Shown in pieces: positions 54,951-64,000 of a DNA stretch of 64,000 nt (position 1 is its first letter; every line of letters begins with the position of its first letter). The notes beneath the pieces are model-generated. The model ran no database searches. It was not told where the DNA came from and saw only the letters and a list, made by a program, of their open reading frames with translations. The translations under genes and the position numbers were made by a program. The DNA comes from Marinobacter szutsaonensis (GTDB taxonomy: Bacteria; Pseudomonadota; Gammaproteobacteria; Pseudomonadales; Oleiphilaceae): contig NZ_BAAAFC010000002.1 in NCBI RefSeq assembly GCF_039523335.1, forward strand, positions 186,001 through 250,000. Reading direction: 5' to 3'.

Positions 54951-56492
54951 ATGGCAACACAGCAAATCACCCCCGAAGCATCTTCATCGAAGGTGCTCGA
55001 TGCACTTCGCGGCAAGCAGGTTCTGGTTACCGGTACCACCGGTTTTCTGGGTAAGGTTGCCCTGGAGAAGCTGATTCGGACCGTGCCGGATATTGGCGGC
55101 ATACACCTGCTCATTCGGGGAAACAAACGCCACCCGGATGCCCGTAGCCGGTTCCTGAACGAAATTGCCACCTCATCCGTGTTCGAACGCCTGCGAGCGG
55201 AGGATTTCGAGGGTTTCGAAGCCTTCGTCGAGGACAAGATCCATTGCGTCACCGGCGAAGTGACCGAGCCCCGCTTCGGCCTGCCCCCCAGGGATTTCAA
55301 CGCTCTGGCCTCCGGCCTGGATGCGGTGATCAACTCTGCCGCGAGCGTGAATTTCCGCGAGGAGCTCGACAAGGCCCTGGCGATCAACACCCTGTGCCTC
55401 GACAATATCGCCGGACTGGCGCTCAGCAACCCGGAGCTGGCAGTAATTCAGGTCTCCACCTGTTACGTGAACGGAATGAATGCAGGGCAGGTGACCGAGT
55501 CCATCATCAAGCCTGCCGGTGAAGCGATCCCCCGAAGTGAAAGCGGTTATTTCGAGATCGAGGAGCTGGTCAACCTGCTCGAAGACAAGATTGCAGACGT
55601 GCGTTCACGCTATTCCGGCAAGTTGCTGGAAAAAAAGCTGGTGGAGCTGGGTATCCGGGAAGCCAACCGATACGGCTGGAGTGACACTTACACCTTCACC
55701 AAATGGCTGGGTGAGCAGCGGCTGATGAAGGCGCTGGCAGGCCGCCCTTTGACCATTGTTCGCCCGTCCATCATCGAGAGCGCACTGGAAGAGCCGGCGC
55801 CCGGCTGGATTGAAGGTGTGAAGGTGGCGGATGCCATTATCCTGGCTTATGCCCGCGAAAAGGTGACCCTGTTCCCGGGCAAGCGCTCCGGTGTCATCGA
55901 CGTCATTCCGGTGGACCTTGTCGCCAATGCCATCATCCTGGGACTGGCCGAGGCGTTGTCCGAGCAGGCAGCTCACCGCATCTACCAATGCTGCAGTGGC
56001 AGTTCCAACCCGATCTCCCTGGGCGAGTTTATCGACCACCTGATGGCGGAGTCCAAGAGCAACTATGCCGAGTACGACCAGCTGTTCTATCGTCAGCCCA
56101 GCAAGCCTTTCGTGGCGGTGAACCGCAAGCTGTTCGATACCGTGGTTGGCGGGGTCCGCATCCCGTTGAAGTTGACCGATCGGGTGCTCAAACTGCTGGG
56201 CCACACCCGGGAACTGAAAATGCTCCGGAACCTGGACACCACCCGTTCGCTGGCGACCATCTTCGGCTTCTACACGGCTCCGGATTATATTTTCCGGAAC
56301 GATGAACTGATGGCCCTGTCAGCGCAAATGGGTAGTCTGGATCAGGCGCTGTTCCCGGTGGATGCCCGGCAGATTGACTGGTCGATGTACCTGCGCAAGA
56401 TCCACCTCGCCGGCCTCAACCGCTATGCGCTCAAGGAACGAAAACTGTACAGCCTGCGCGCGTCCCGTGATCGTAAAAAGAAAGCGGCCTGA
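54951..56492 (+). CDS. Alcohol-forming fatty acyl-CoA reductase
   Basis: It reduces acyl-CoA to fatty alcohol with NADPH, supplying alcohols for wax esters. AAGGAG precedes ATG 54951. The 513-residue protein has an N-terminal extended SDR domain with VLVTGTTGFLGK (residues 24-35). The catalytic YxxxK pair is Tyr247-Lys251 (DTYTFTKWLGEQR), near GYFEIEELV and RPSIIESALEEPAPGWIEG. A C-terminal FAR_C/sterile domain is at about 380-490. Length and sequence resemble the roughly 513-residue FAR of Marinobacter, one of the two FAR types known there. It is monocistronic: a terminator follows and acs has its own promoter region. Confidence 0.9.
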   Translation: MATQQITPEASSSKVLDALRGKQVLVTGTTGFLGKVALEKLIRTVPDIGGIHLLIRGNKRHPDARSRFLNEIATSSVFERLRAEDFEGFEAFVEDKIHCVTGEVTEPRFGLPPRDFNALASGLDAVINSAASVNFREELDKALAINTLCLDNIAGLALSNPELAVIQVSTCYVNGMNAGQVTESIIKPAGEAIPRSESGYFEIEELVNLLEDKIADVRSRYSGKLLEKKLVELGIREANRYGWSDTYTFTKWLGEQRLMKALAGRPLTIVRPSIIESALEEPAPGWIEGVKVADAIILAYAREKVTLFPGKRSGVIDVIPVDLVANAIILGLAEALSEQAAHRIYQCCSGSSNPISLGEFIDHLMAESKSNYAEYDQLFYRQPSKPFVAVNRKLFDTVVGGVRIPLKLTDRVLKLLGHTRELKMLRNLDTTRSLATIFGFYTAPDYIFRNDELMALSAQMGSLDQALFPVDARQIDWSMYLRKIHLAGLNRYALKERKLYSLRASRDRKKKAA

Positions 56493-56505
56493 CCCGATCG
56501 GGCAT

Positions 56506-56542
56506 CCGGGTCCGGTCGCAATGACCGGATCCGGCCATTTTT
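56506..56542 (+). terminator. Intrinsic terminator after the acyl-CoA reductase
   Basis: CCGGGTCCGGTC (56506-56517) pairs with GACCGGATCCGG (56523-56534), a 12-bp stem with one G-U pair and loop GCAAT. TTTTT follows at 56538-56542. Confidence 0.8.
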
Positions 56543-56792
56543 ACTGGCGATTTTCCCGTCTCGGACTATCCTCAAGATAGCTTCTCAGTTTGTGTTTTTT
56601 CCAGCCGTTTCTTGCAGTTTGCCGTCAGTTTGGGACTAAAAGTGCAGGCACATTAGGACGTTAGTCTAATTCATTGTGTGGTGGCACACATGTTGAACTA
56701 CGACTATCCGTCTTCCGGGCCGGAGAGGCCCGATCGCTCTGTTTTTAAAAAACCGACAATGACAACAGACTCTAACTCAAAGGGGGAGCACA
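56543..56792 (+). promoter_or_regulatory. Long leader/promoter region of acs
   Basis: These 250 bases hold no gene. An inverted repeat GACTAA (56634-56639) / TTAGTC (56661-56666), centres 27 bases apart, is a candidate site for a dimeric regulator such as the LuxR-type protein encoded after acs. A sigma-54-like TGGCAC-N5-TTGA lies at 56682-56696 but lacks the -12 GC. No -10 is convincing. Confidence 0.35.
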
Positions 56793-58742
<1,950 letters not shown>

Positions 58743-58781
58743 CGTCGGCTGTCAGCCAATAACCTGTGAGGAATCTGTTGA

Positions 58782-59447
58782 ATGACACAAACAATTATCG
58801 TCGCTGATGATCACCCGCTGTTCCGAGCAGCATTGAAGCAGGCGGTCAGTCAGGCGGTGCCGGATGCCAAGACGGTTGAAGTCGACAGCATCAAGTCACT
58901 GCAGGCGGCGGTAGAGTCGCACCCGGACGCGGATCTGGTTCTGCTGGATCTGAACATGCCGGGTGCCCACGGCTTCTCCGGGCTCGTGTTCATGCGCGGG
59001 CAGTATCCGGGCTTGCCGGTGGTGGTTGTGTCAGGATCGGAGGAACTGCAGGTGATGCGCCGTTCGATCGATTACGGGGCGTCCGGCTTCATTCCGAAGT
59101 CGGCGCCGCTGCCGACCATTACCGAGGCGATTCAGGCAGTCCTGGAAGGGGATGTCTGGCTGCCGGAGGGTGTGGCAGAAAGGATCGAACGGATGCAGTC
59201 CGAATCGACGGATTTCTCCGAGCGTCTGGCGTCCCTGACGCCACAGCAGTTCCGGGTGCTGGGTATGCTGGCCGAGGGCCTTCTGAACAAACAGATCGCC
59301 TATGATCTGGATGTGTCGGAGGCGACCATCAAGGCTCATATCACGGCGGTATTCCGGAAGCTGGGGGTTCGTAACCGGACCCAGGCAGTGATCGCAATCC
59401 AGCAGATGGAGATCGATCCGTCGGATCAGTCGCTCTCGGGTGGTTGA
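58782..59447 (+). CDS. LuxR/NarL-family response regulator (CrbR/ErdR-like)
   Basis: A 221-residue transcription regulator with a receiver (about 3-120) and a LuxR-type helix-turn-helix (about 145-210). The acidic pair is VADDHP, the acceptor Asp is in LLDLNMPGAHG, and the switch lysine is in FIPKSAPL. The DNA-binding helices are RVLGMLAEGLLNKQIAYDLD and SEATIKAHITAVFRKLGV. Regulators of this type control acs in Vibrio (CrbR) and Pseudomonas (ErdR/AgmR), which fits its place directly after acs. The cognate kinase is not in this window. A strong terminator follows. Confidence 0.88.
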   Translation: MTQTIIVADDHPLFRAALKQAVSQAVPDAKTVEVDSIKSLQAAVESHPDADLVLLDLNMPGAHGFSGLVFMRGQYPGLPVVVVSGSEELQVMRRSIDYGASGFIPKSAPLPTITEAIQAVLEGDVWLPEGVAERIERMQSESTDFSERLASLTPQQFRVLGMLAEGLLNKQIAYDLDVSEATIKAHITAVFRKLGVRNRTQAVIAIQQMEIDPSDQSLSGG

Positions 59448-59455
59448 TTGAAGTT

Positions 59456-59485
59456 GGGGGCAGATGAAAACCTTCATCTGACCCC
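59456..59485. repeat. GGGGTC palindrome, copy C (TGAA subtype)
   Basis: Arms GGGGGCAGATGAA (59456-59468) and TTCATCTGACCCC (59473-59485) with loop AACC. One base differs from the consensus left arm (T to G). It lies nine bases after the response regulator and is the only single copy in its gap. Confidence 0.88.
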
Positions 59486-59497
59486 GGGTTTGAACTG

Positions 59498-59526
59498 AAA
59501 ACGGGAGCCCTCGGGCTCCCGTTTTT
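59498..59526. terminator. Bidirectional intrinsic terminator
   Basis: AAAACGGGAGCC (59498-59509) pairs with GGCTCCCGTTTT (59514-59525) around a 4-nt loop, with A-run on one side and T-run on the other. It serves the response regulator (plus) and the hydroxyacid dehydrogenase (minus), which converge here. Confidence 0.92.
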
Positions 59527-59554
59527 TGTTGGCGCGGTGTCTACGTGCCAGTTG

Positions 59555-60538
59555 CTATTTGCTGCCGGCGTAACCGAGTTTCTTGTCCACCAGGTTGAAC
59601 AGGTCACGGCCCTTGTGCCAAAGATCGAAGTTCTCCAGGAACTGGTCGGTCAGGGCCCGCTTCCAGCCGATGAAATCGCCGGCCATGTGGGCGGTCATGA
59701 TGACATTCTCCATGTCCCAGAGCGGGTGCCCCTTGGGTAAGGGTTCCTCCTCGAACACGTCCAGGCCAGCGCCGGCGATTTCGCCATCTTCCAGGGCAAC
59801 GATCAGATCATCGGTTTTCACGATGGGGCCGCGGCCAATGTTGATGAGCCGGGCGCTGTTGCGCATGGCCTTGAACGCCTTGTGGTCGAACAGGCCTTCG
59901 GTCTGAGGAGTGAGGGGCGCAGCTATGACCACAAAGTCATAGTGGGGCAGCTGATTGAACAGGTCATCGTTACCATGCACCGCCACGAAATCCGGATCGT
60001 CGTGGCGCGGGGTGCGGGCGATGCCATGGGGCTGGAGCCCCGCCGCCCGGACCAGTCGGCCGATCTGGCGGCCAATGGAGCCGGCACCAACCACCAGCAC
60101 CTGCTTGCCCTCGGCGCGCTCGGTATCCCGATGTTTCCACTCATGGTGGTTCTGGAGGCGGATGGAATTCGGGAAGTCTTTGGCGAACATAAGGATGGTG
60201 CAGAGCACGTACTCGGCAATGGTCCGATCGAAGATGCCCCGGGCGTTGGTGACGACCACGTCGCTTTCGATCAGGCCCGGGAACATGAGGGCATCGACGC
60301 CGGCACTGGTGGCGTGAATCCACTGGAGTTTGTCGGCGCAGGGCCAGGCTGCTTCCAGAGCCTCGGTCCTGAAATCGGTCACCATCATCACATCGGTACC
60401 GGGCAGGGTATCTCTCAGCGTCTGTTCATCACAGGCAAACCGGACCTCGGCCCGGGCTTTTAGCGCATCCATGCCCGGTGGCTGCTGTTCGCCAGGGGCT
60501 GTCAAAACGGTTACAACCGGTTTGCTTTGCTGAGTCAT
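59555..60538 (-). CDS. D-2-hydroxyacid dehydrogenase
   Basis: A 327-residue NAD(P)-dependent dehydrogenase of the D-isomer-specific family, acting on a 2-keto or 2-hydroxy acid that the sequence does not identify. The Rossmann motif is VLVVGAGSIGRQIGRLV (about residues 147-163). Catalytic residues are Arg in INIGRGPIVKTDDL, Glu in DVFEEEPLPKGHPLW and a His in VIMTAHMAGD. The N-terminal substrate domain includes IHATSAGVDALMFPGL. GGAGG precedes the start. It stands alone, with the GGGGTC palindromes on both sides. A glyoxylate/hydroxypyruvate-reductase-like role is possible. Confidence 0.9.
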   Translation of the reverse strand: MTQQSKPVVTVLTAPGEQQPPGMDALKARAEVRFACDEQTLRDTLPGTDVMMVTDFRTEALEAAWPCADKLQWIHATSAGVDALMFPGLIESDVVVTNARGIFDRTIAEYVLCTILMFAKDFPNSIRLQNHHEWKHRDTERAEGKQVLVVGAGSIGRQIGRLVRAAGLQPHGIARTPRHDDPDFVAVHGNDDLFNQLPHYDFVVIAAPLTPQTEGLFDHKAFKAMRNSARLINIGRGPIVKTDDLIVALEDGEIAGAGLDVFEEEPLPKGHPLWDMENVIMTAHMAGDFIGWKRALTDQFLENFDLWHKGRDLFNLVDKKLGYAGSK

Positions 60539-60654
60539 TGGGCCTCCGCCTCGTTATCGGTGAACAATGAAATTGCTGCGGTGGGTTGGGTATACCGCCT
60601 CTTACAGTCTGGTTTGAGCTTGCAGTGGGGTCAACCTTGGGTGTTCGTCAAGAT

Positions 60655-60684
60655 GGGGTCAGATGAAAGTGTTCATCAGACCCC
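60655..60684. repeat. GGGGTC palindrome, copy D1 (TGAA subtype)
   Basis: Arms GGGGTCAGATGAA (60655-60667) and TTCATCAGACCCC (60672-60684), loop AGTG. The arms match except at one position. It is the first of three copies in a divergent gap. Confidence 0.9.
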
Positions 60685-60711
60685 TGGGGGATGGCCGGAA
60701 GCCACAAGTCA

Positions 60712-60741
60712 GGGGTCTGAAGAAGGCCTTCTTCTGACCCC
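60712..60741. repeat. GGGGTC palindrome, copy D2 (AGAA subtype)
   Basis: Arms GGGGTCTGAAGAA (60712-60724) and TTCTTCTGACCCC (60729-60741), loop GGCC. One mismatch between arms. It starts 57 bases after copy D1. Confidence 0.9.
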
Positions 60742-60773
60742 GGAATTCCCTACCTGGAGTTAGTCGCCAAGAA

Positions 60774-60803
60774 GGGGTCAGATGAAGGCGTTCGTCTGAC
60801 CCC
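60774..60803. repeat. GGGGTC palindrome, copy D3 (TGAA subtype)
   Basis: Arms GGGGTCAGATGAA (60774-60786) and TTCGTCTGACCCC (60791-60803), loop GGCG. One mismatch between arms. It starts 62 bases after copy D2, and the subtype switches back to TGAA. Confidence 0.9.
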
Positions 60804-60915
60804 GGGGCCGTATTTTTACTTATCTCATCTTTGTTGGTTTTTGTCTTGTACCGCCTGTTTTTACTGACTAACCTGCAGAGGTAGGTCTTTCCCGTCCCGT
60901 CCCGAGGAGGTATTT

Positions 60916-62142
60916 ATGGCAGAAGCTCCCAACCGCGAAACCGGCCAGGCCAAGCCGCGCAAGATCAAGTATCGTAAGGCGAAGGCCAGTTGGAACCCTG
61001 CCATGCAGGCGATTCCGGTATCCGGTATTCGTCGTCTGGTGAATATGGCCTCGAGCATGAAGGACGTGATCCACCTGTCCATCGGCCAGCCGGATCTGCC
61101 AACGCCCAAGCACATCATTGATGCCTACGTTGACGCCCTCAATGCGGGCCAGACCGGCTATACCATGGATGCGGGCCTGCCGGAGCTGTTGGTGGCGCTG
61201 CGAGACTATTATGGTCGCCGTTACAACCGGAAACTCACCCGGGACAACATCCTGATCACCAGTGGCGCCACCGAGGCCATGTACCTGGCGTTGTCTGCCA
61301 CCTCGGCACCGGGCCGGCAGTTCATCGTGACGGACCCTTCGTTCCTGCTGTACGCTCCGCTGATCCGCATGAACGGTGGCGAGGTCAAGTACGTGCCCAC
61401 CCGGGCCGAGAACAATCACCAGCTGGACCCGGATGACGTGATCCGGGCCATGGGGTCCCGGACCTTCGCGCTGGTTCTGAACAACCCGAACAATCCCACC
61501 GGGGCGGTGTATCCGCGCAGCACCGTGGAGACCATCCTGGAGGAGTGCGCCTACCGGGGTATCCAGGTGTACGCCGACGAAGTCTACGATCACCTGATCT
61601 TCGATGACGACGATTTTGCCAGTGTCCTCAACTGTTCCATGGACCTGGACAACATCATGTGCATCAGCAGTTTCTCCAAGACCTACAGCATGGCAGGCCT
61701 GCGGGTTGGCTGGGTGATTTCCAGCCAGGCAGCGATCAAGTCGCTGCGCCGGTACCACATGTTCACCACCTCGGTGGCCAATACCCCGGCTCAGTTCGCC
61801 GGTGTGGCGGCCCTGACCGGCGACCAGCAGTGTGTACGGGACATGGTGGATATCTACCGGGAGCGCCGGGACAAGGTGGTGGAACTGATTGATCAGACGC
61901 CCTACATGACCGGGTATAAACCAGGGGGCGCATTCTTTGCCTTCCCGGACCTGCCACCCCATGTGGACGGCTCGGATCTGGCGCTGCGCATGCTCAAGGA
62001 AACCGGGGTTTGCGTGGTGCCGGGGGATGCCTTCGGGGAGGAGTGCACCAATGCCCTGCGCATCAGTTTCTCCACCACCTGCGAACGGCTTGAGGAAGCA
62101 TTTGACCGGATCATCCCCTGGATGGCGAAACAGCAACTGTAA
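60916..62142 (+). CDS. Class I PLP-dependent aminotransferase
   Basis: A 408-residue cytoplasmic aminotransferase of the AspC-like class I/II fold. The PLP lysine is in SSFSKTYSMAGLRVGW (near residue 255). Other PLP contacts are ATEAMYLAL, NNPNNPTGAVY and YADEVYDHLIF. The C-terminal carboxylate-binding Arg is in NALRISFSTT. An N-terminal extension of about 25 Lys/Arg-rich residues precedes the fold. GAGGAGGT stands just before the ATG. The amino-acid substrate cannot be read from the sequence. Next comes a small CPXCG protein nine bases downstream, so these may be one operon. Confidence 0.9.
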   Translation: MAEAPNRETGQAKPRKIKYRKAKASWNPAMQAIPVSGIRRLVNMASSMKDVIHLSIGQPDLPTPKHIIDAYVDALNAGQTGYTMDAGLPELLVALRDYYGRRYNRKLTRDNILITSGATEAMYLALSATSAPGRQFIVTDPSFLLYAPLIRMNGGEVKYVPTRAENNHQLDPDDVIRAMGSRTFALVLNNPNNPTGAVYPRSTVETILEECAYRGIQVYADEVYDHLIFDDDDFASVLNCSMDLDNIMCISSFSKTYSMAGLRVGWVISSQAAIKSLRRYHMFTTSVANTPAQFAGVAALTGDQQCVRDMVDIYRERRDKVVELIDQTPYMTGYKPGGAFFAFPDLPPHVDGSDLALRMLKETGVCVVPGDAFGEECTNALRISFSTTCERLEEAFDRIIPWMAKQQL

Positions 62143-62151
62143 GGAGCCTGC

Positions 62152-62343
62152 GTGTCTGCCCTGGAGTCTGTGCTCATCCAATGCCCTTACTGCTGGGAGA
62201 CGCTGGACATCAGCGTCGACCCGTCAGTGGCGGAGCAGGAGTACGTGGAGGACTGCCAGGTTTGCTGCCAGCCGATCCTGCTGCATGTGACCATCGACGA
62301 AAACCTCACGCCCCACGTTGAAGCCCGGGCCGAAAATGAGTAA
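62152..62343 (+). CDS. CPXCG-motif cysteine-rich small protein
   Basis: A 63-residue protein starting at GTG 62152 with AAGGAG upstream. It has CPYC (residues 11-14) and CQVCC (residues 35-39), four to five cysteines that would bind a metal, as in the CPXCG family. The rest is acidic (DENLTPHVEARAENE). No function is known for the family. It lies nine bases after the aminotransferase. Confidence 0.85.
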   Translation: MSALESVLIQCPYCWETLDISVDPSVAEQEYVEDCQVCCQPILLHVTIDENLTPHVEARAENE

Positions 62344-62435
62344 GTCCGGGTTATCCTGACCAATCTGTAACGTCCCGCAGTTGCCCGATCCCGTCCCGTG
62401 GCGCAGGATAAGAGCATCTTTCGGAGGAATCATTG

Positions 62436-63008
62436 ATGAAAACATTGCCCAACCGCGCCCTGTGGGCCGTTCTGGCCGTTGTAGCGCTGCTTTCCAGTGG
62501 CTGTGCCAGCATCTCCCCCTACGCTATTTCAGAGGGGGAGCTGGAGAGTCATCTGAAAGACGTGGTGGCGGAGTATGACCGCAAGCAACTGCAGAGTGGC
62601 TCTCCGCTAAGCCTGAGCCTCGATGACGCTGACATCACCCTGGGCCCGGATGGACGGGATGTTGCGGTGATTGATGTGCGCGGTCAGGTGGCCCTGAATG
62701 CCCTGATGGCAAAGCTGCCCGTGGACATCGCCCTGAAAGTGGAAGGGGCGCCTTACTATGACAGCCAGGAAAAGGCCGTCTATATCCGGCGCCTGCAACT
62801 GCTGGAAAGCAGTATCGACTCTCCCTTCTTCAAGGGTGATCTGGCGCCGGTGACCGATACCGTCATGCGCGTGGTGGCACAGATGCTGGAAACCATGCCG
62901 GTGTACCGTCTGGATGAGGCCGACTTTGCCCAGCGGATGTTCGGGATGGTGCCGATGGATGTGCGGGTGGCGCCAGGCCGCCTGGAATTCGTGATGGATA
63001 ACGAGTGA
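62436..63008 (+). CDS. DUF1439-like outer-membrane lipoprotein
   Basis: A 190-residue lipoprotein. ATG 62436 has GGAGG eight bases upstream, and a TTG one codon before it is less likely. A hydrophobic signal (about 10-25) ends in the lipobox LSSGC, so Cys is lipidated. The mature part begins ASISPYAISEGELESHLKDV, and the domain resembles DUF1439 (YceB-type). Residues after the Cys are ASIS, so outer-membrane sorting is expected. Function is unknown. It is the last gene before two GGGGTC palindromes. Confidence 0.85.
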   Translation: MKTLPNRALWAVLAVVALLSSGCASISPYAISEGELESHLKDVVAEYDRKQLQSGSPLSLSLDDADITLGPDGRDVAVIDVRGQVALNALMAKLPVDIALKVEGAPYYDSQEKAVYIRRLQLLESSIDSPFFKGDLAPVTDTVMRVVAQMLETMPVYRLDEADFAQRMFGMVPMDVRVAPGRLEFVMDNE

Positions 63009-63026
63009 AAGTGGGGTCGCTAACAT

Positions 63027-63056
63027 GGGGTCAGATGAAAGCCTTCATCTGACCCC
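63027..63056. repeat. GGGGTC palindrome, copy E1 (TGAA subtype)
   Basis: Arms GGGGTCAGATGAA (63027-63039) and TTCATCTGACCCC (63044-63056), perfect, loop AGCC. A half-site GAAAGTGGGGTC (63007-63018) stands just before it, at the end of the lipoprotein gene. Confidence 0.92.
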
Positions 63057-63085
63057 GTCTTGGGTCTATCTACAGATTTGAAAAA

Positions 63086-63115
63086 GGGGTCAGAAGAAAG
63101 CTTTCTTCTGACCCC
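63086..63115. repeat. GGGGTC palindrome, copy E2 (AGAA subtype)
   Basis: Arms GGGGTCAGAAGAA (63086-63098) and TTCTTCTGACCCC (63103-63115), perfect, loop AGCT. It starts 59 bases after copy E1. It lies between two convergent genes. Confidence 0.92.
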
Positions 63116-63140
63116 GTCGTCTTAGGTCTGGCTTCAAACT

Positions 63141-64000
63141 TCAGGCCGTCGCCTTCAACGCCTCCTCGAAAATCCCCGTCGCCTCGTCGATCTGCTGCTG
63201 GTTCACAATCAGCGGCGGCAGCCAGCGCACGATCTCGTGATAGGGGCCGCACCGCAGCATCAGCAGTCCGCGCTTCTCGCATTCCTTGAGCAGGTTGCCG
63301 GCCCGTTCGCCATCCGGGCAGTCGCCCCGGCGCATTTCCACGCCCACCATCAGGCCCTTGCCGCGGATATCCGCCATCTCGGGGTAGTCCTTCTTCAGGG
63401 CGTGCAGATTGTCCCAGAGGCGCTGCCCCATGTTGGCGGCATTCTCGACCAGGCCTTCTTCCCGGATGACATCGATGGTGGCGATGGCTGCCGCAGCGGA
63501 CACGGCATTACCACCGTAGGTGCCCCCCTGGGACCCGGGCCAGCCCTTGGCCATGGTTTCCTCGGAGGCTGCCAGGGCCGAGATCGGGAAGCCGCTGGCC
63601 AGGCCCTTGGCGATCATGATCGCATCCGGCGTGACACCAAAATGTTCATGGGCCCAGAACTTGCCGCTGCGGCCAAAGCCAGCCTGAACCTCATCGAACA
63701 CCAGCATGATGCCATGCTTGTCACAGCGTTCACGCAGGCCCTGCATGAAGCGTGCATTGGCGGGCACGTATCCGCCTTCCCCCTGAACCGGCTCGATGAG
63801 CATGGCAGCGGTTTCCTTCGGGGCGGAGTAGGTCACAAAGATCCGGTCCAGCTCCTTCAGGCAGAAATCCGTGGCCTCCTCGACGCTCCAGCCGTAATGG
63901 AAGGCGTGGGGGAAGGGGGCAACCACCACGCCACCCATCATCGGGCTCACGCCGGCCCGCAGGCCGACACTGGAGGTGGTCAGGGACAGAGACCCCATGG
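63141..64000 (-). CDS. Class III PLP-dependent aminotransferase (N-terminus cut by window)
   Basis: The C-terminal 286 or so residues of an ornithine/4-aminobutyrate-type aminotransferase. The frame is open to the window edge, so the start lies beyond 64000 and the ATG at 63998 is internal. The PLP-binding Asp is in MLVFDEVQAGFGRSGKFW and the PLP lysine in IMIAKGLASGFPISA. GSQGGTYGGNAVSAAAA is the typical phosphate-contact loop. Substrate could be 4-aminobutyrate, putrescine or a related amine. It converges on the lipoprotein gene with two palindromes between them. Confidence 0.88.
   Translation of the reverse strand, partial: MGSLSLTTSSVGLRAGVSPMMGGVVVAPFPHAFHYGWSVEEATDFCLKELDRIFVTYSAPKETAAMLIEPVQGEGGYVPANARFMQGLRERCDKHGIMLVFDEVQAGFGRSGKFWAHEHFGVTPDAIMIAKGLASGFPISALAASEETMAKGWPGSQGGTYGGNAVSAAAAIATIDVIREEGLVENAANMGQRLWDNLHALKKDYPEMADIRGKGLMVGVEMRRGDCPDGERAGNLLKECEKRGLLMLRCGPYHEIVRWLPPLIVNQQQIDEATGIFEEALKATA

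Larger units (their letters stand above)
60539..60915. other. 377-base divergent gap with three palindromes
   Basis: No gene is visible here. It separates the minus-strand dehydrogenase from the plus-strand aminotransferase, so it must contain both promoters. Three GGGGTC palindromes and a half-site (GGGGTC at 60627-60632) fill the middle. The last about 75 bases (TATTTTTACTTATCTCATC onward) are T-rich and probably hold the aminotransferase promoter, followed by GAGGAGGT before its start codon. Confidence 0.6.

Noticed and set aside
56682..56696. Sigma-54 promoter for acs
   Set aside because: TGGCAC-N5-TTGA has the -24 GG but the -12 GC is GA, and sigma-54 needs it.
60655..63115. Regularly spaced repeats as a CRISPR array
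   Set aside because: The arrays have at most three copies, each copy is a palindrome of varying inner sequence, and no cas gene is nearby. The other gaps carry the same family.

Overview
The window is a 64 kb piece of a GC-rich gammaproteobacterial chromosome. Much of the gene order is of the Pseudomonas/Alteromonadales type: nadB divergent from rpoE-rseABC-mucD, lepA-lepB-rnc-era-recO-pdxJ, gacS facing cysM-rlmD-relA-mazG. A 513-residue alcohol-forming fatty acyl-CoA reductase of the kind known from Marinobacter makes Marinobacter, or a close marine relative, the best guess (inference from remembered families, no search run). Almost every base is coding. I see no rRNA, tRNA, prophage, insertion sequence or CRISPR array.

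Layout. 1-6.2 kb: end of xerD, dsbC, hom-thrC, recJ. 6.4-10 kb: prfB with its programmed +1 frameshift, lysS, ung. 10-13.4 kb, minus strand: nadB-sdhE-ygfX-ygfZ. 13.5-17.9 kb: envelope-stress operon rpoE-rseA-rseB-rseC-mucD. 18-20.7 kb: a membrane CHASE-PAS-GGDEF-EAL protein. 20.8-26.9 kb: lepA-lepB-DUF4845-rnc-era-recO-pdxJ. 26.9-29.8 kb, minus: the hybrid kinase gacS/barA. 30-35.4 kb: cysM-rlmD-relA-mazG. 35.5-36.3 kb: two small paralogous proteins of unknown function, convergent. 36.3-42.8 kb: ppc, a YbaK-like/HDOD protein, adk, tsaB, rsmJ. 42.8-45.3 kb, minus: plsB. 45.4-47.1 kb: nudC-murI. 47.1-48.8 kb, minus: a DUF2156 protein and a methyltransferase. 49-53.2 kb, minus: an HDOD-GAF histidine kinase overlapping a REC-PAS-GGDEF-EAL response regulator, divergent from a ParA/MinD-like ATPase (53.4-54.7 kb) that lacks the signature lysine. 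55-59.4 kb: fatty acyl-CoA reductase, acs and a LuxR-type response regulator. 59.5-64 kb: a 2-hydroxyacid dehydrogenase, a class I aminotransferase, a CPXCG protein, a DUF1439-like lipoprotein and the C-terminal part of a class III aminotransferase.

How the genes work together. Signalling is dense: GacS, RelA, the sigma-E system, two GGDEF/EAL proteins, two HDOD proteins and an acetate-type response regulator. The most system-like accessory block is 49.0-54.7 kb. The clearest unexplained DNA structure is a family of ten 28-30 bp palindromes built on GGGGTC...GACCCC. They are confined to five intergenic gaps, lie 57-74 bp apart when paired, and two sequence subtypes alternate within each array, like a REP/BIME family.
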